NCBI GenBank assembly: GCA_964410485.1
Contig: CAYPHJ010000048.1
Span: 1-32,381 of the forward strand
Source of the DNA: CAYPHJ01 sp964410485
GTDB lineage: Bacteria > Desulfobacterota > Binatia > UBA9968
Length of the DNA: 32,381 bases
Direction: 5' to 3'
Shown here: positions 31,322 to 32,381 of the stretch, piece by piece
Numbering within the stretch: the stretch's first letter is position 1
Layout: each line of letters starts with the position of its first letter
Notes under the pieces: generated by a model
Told to the model about the DNA's origin: nothing
Seen by the model: the letters and a program-made list of their open reading frames with translations, nothing else
The model's database searches: none
Translations under genes and position numbers: made by a program

Positions 31322-32381
31322 ATGCCTCTAGAGAATGTCATTGTCACAGGTGGCTCCGTACTGCTGATCGCTTTCCTCGCCTGGTATTTCTTCGGCCCGA
31401 AGAAGGCACTCCGAGCGGAGGTGCGGGGTGGTCATCAGGAAGTGGAAATCACAGTCAAAGGGGGTTATTCGCCGGATGTGATTCGTGTTCGCGAAGGCGT
31501 GCCCTTACGTCTTGTGTTCAATCGCCAAGAGAGCAGCGACTGTACAGCTCGGGTCGTGTTTCCCGACTTCGGCGTCAGCAAGTCTTTGCCTGCTTTCGGC
31601 AAGACCGTTGTTGAGTTCACACCAGACAAGAGCGGTACTTTCGGTTTTGCCTGCGGTATGAACATGGTCCATGGAACGCTGCTCGTAGAGGGTCAGGGGA
31701 TGCAAGCTGCGGATTCTGGCGAGGCGCTGGAGGAACACCGACACGAGGTGGCCCAGGCGGTTGGTGTTGGCCCGACGCGCCAGGTGGAGAAGGGCCGGGT
31801 GGTCGAATTCCTCATCCGAGGAGGCGGAGTGACCTGCCCCACGTGCGTCACCCGCATTCAGGATGGTTTGGATTCTCTAAAAGGAGTGGAGGCGGTCGAG
31901 GTGAACTTTGGTGCTGAACGCGTGACCGTAACGTACGATCCGAACCAGATCGCGCCCGAAGCCCTTCGGGAGGCAATTGCCAATACCGGCTACGAAGTAG
32001 AGGAACGGCGCGACCCTGGATCGCAAGAGACGGAGGACAGCGAGACGGCCGCCCGGCGGCTGGAGATGCGTGACCTCACTTGGCGCGTGGTCGCCGGGGC
32101 CGTTCTGACGATTCCCACGGTTTATGCTGTTATGGCCGGAGATCTTCTTGGCTTGCCGGTGCCGGCCTGGATGCACAATCCTTTCGTCCAGCTTGGGCTG
32201 ATCGCGCCGGTTTACTTCTATACTGGTTGGCCCATTCACCGGACCGGATGGCTCGCGCTTTCACGGCGGACGGCCGACATGAACAGTCTGATTACTCTGG
32301 GCACCACGGCTGCATTTCTTTACAGTCTCGTTGTTACGCTCGCGCCGGGTCTCCTGCCGGTCGAGCTCAGGGCAGTCTATT
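31322..32381 (+). CDS. Cupredoxin-HMA-P1B copper ATPase (cut by window end)
   Basis: The reading frame is open from ATG 31322 (AAGGAGCTAAGG before it) to the window edge, 353 codons. Order: membrane anchor (about 10-24); cupredoxin-like domain (40-125) with Cys74, Cys111, Met113, Met115, His117 in FACGMNMVHG as likely copper ligands; linker; HMA domain (158-228) with CxxC at Cys172/Cys175 (GVTCPTC); then the first helices of a P1B ATPase (about 245-353), including the MNSLITLG segment. The ATPase catalytic part lies beyond the window. Copper export is very likely; the cupredoxin could pass copper to the pump. Confidence 0.92.
   Translation, partial: MPLENVIVTGGSVLLIAFLAWYFFGPKKALRAEVRGGHQEVEITVKGGYSPDVIRVREGVPLRLVFNRQESSDCTARVVFPDFGVSKSLPAFGKTVVEFTPDKSGTFGFACGMNMVHGTLLVEGQGMQAADSGEALEEHRHEVAQAVGVGPTRQVEKGRVVEFLIRGGGVTCPTCVTRIQDGLDSLKGVEAVEVNFGAERVTVTYDPNQIAPEALREAIANTGYEVEERRDPGSQETEDSETAARRLEMRDLTWRVVAGAVLTIPTVYAVMAGDLLGLPVPAWMHNPFVQLGLIAPVYFYTGWPIHRTGWLALSRRTADMNSLITLGTTAAFLYSLVVTLAPGLLPVELRAVY

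Overview
Organism. The window looks like a Gram-negative bacterial chromosome or large plasmid of moderately high G+C. Supporting signs are a predicted outer-membrane beta-barrel, LolA-like and FtsX-like envelope proteins, Sec signal peptides and strong AGGAGG-type ribosome binding sites. A proteobacterium (beta or gamma) or a similar environmental lineage is the best guess, but no phylogenetic marker is present. Every gene I can support lies on the + strand. I see no rRNA, tRNA, CRISPR array, transposase or integrase.

Layout. (1) 1-6335: two tiny membrane ORFs, a Met-rich secreted protein, then a tight cluster of a LolA-like protein, two FtsX/MacB-type permeases, an ABC ATPase with a C-terminal YHS metal-binding domain, and an outer-membrane barrel. 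(2) 6553-7944: a CstB-like persulfide dioxygenase/rhodanese. (3) 8192-12885: a hypothetical protein, a free YHS protein, an MFS transporter and a copper-type P1B ATPase with a degenerate N-terminal HMA domain. (4) 13466-21411: phosphoketolase, histidine phosphatase, a beta-phosphoglucomutase/GH65 phosphorylase fusion, a frameshifted YHS gene and a tandem universal stress protein. (5) 21726-26990: an SDR protein overlapping an SPW-VKOR-SPW membrane protein, then glucose-6-phosphate dehydrogenase and a short 6-phosphogluconate dehydrogenase. (6) 27041-31242: small stress genes (CBS, one-TM peptide, DUF302, rhodanese) mixed with gene debris: a YHS/P-type ATPase deletion product, a methyltransferase tail, a truncated YHS, a phosphoketolase tail and a frameshifted EamA transporter. 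(7) 31322 to the end: a cupredoxin-HMA-P1B ATPase cut by the window edge.

How the genes fit together. Two themes recur. One is copper, soft-metal and thiol stress: two P1B ATPases, at least five YHS modules in different contexts, a Met-rich protein, a cupredoxin, persulfide and rhodanese enzymes, and a VKOR thiol oxidase. The other is a compact carbon route: phosphorolysis of a disaccharide to glucose 1-phosphate, mutase to glucose 6-phosphate, the two oxidative pentose-phosphate dehydrogenases (NAD(P)H), and phosphoketolase (acetyl phosphate). The region looks like an accessory stress/fermentation island that has gained and partly lost duplicated modules.

Most unusual points: the ABC exporter whose ATPase carries a YHS domain, a 31-bp palindrome-containing motif shared by the Met-rich gene and the stand-alone YHS gene, and the decayed copies of YHS, phosphoketolase and Cu-ATPase genes around 28-30 kb.
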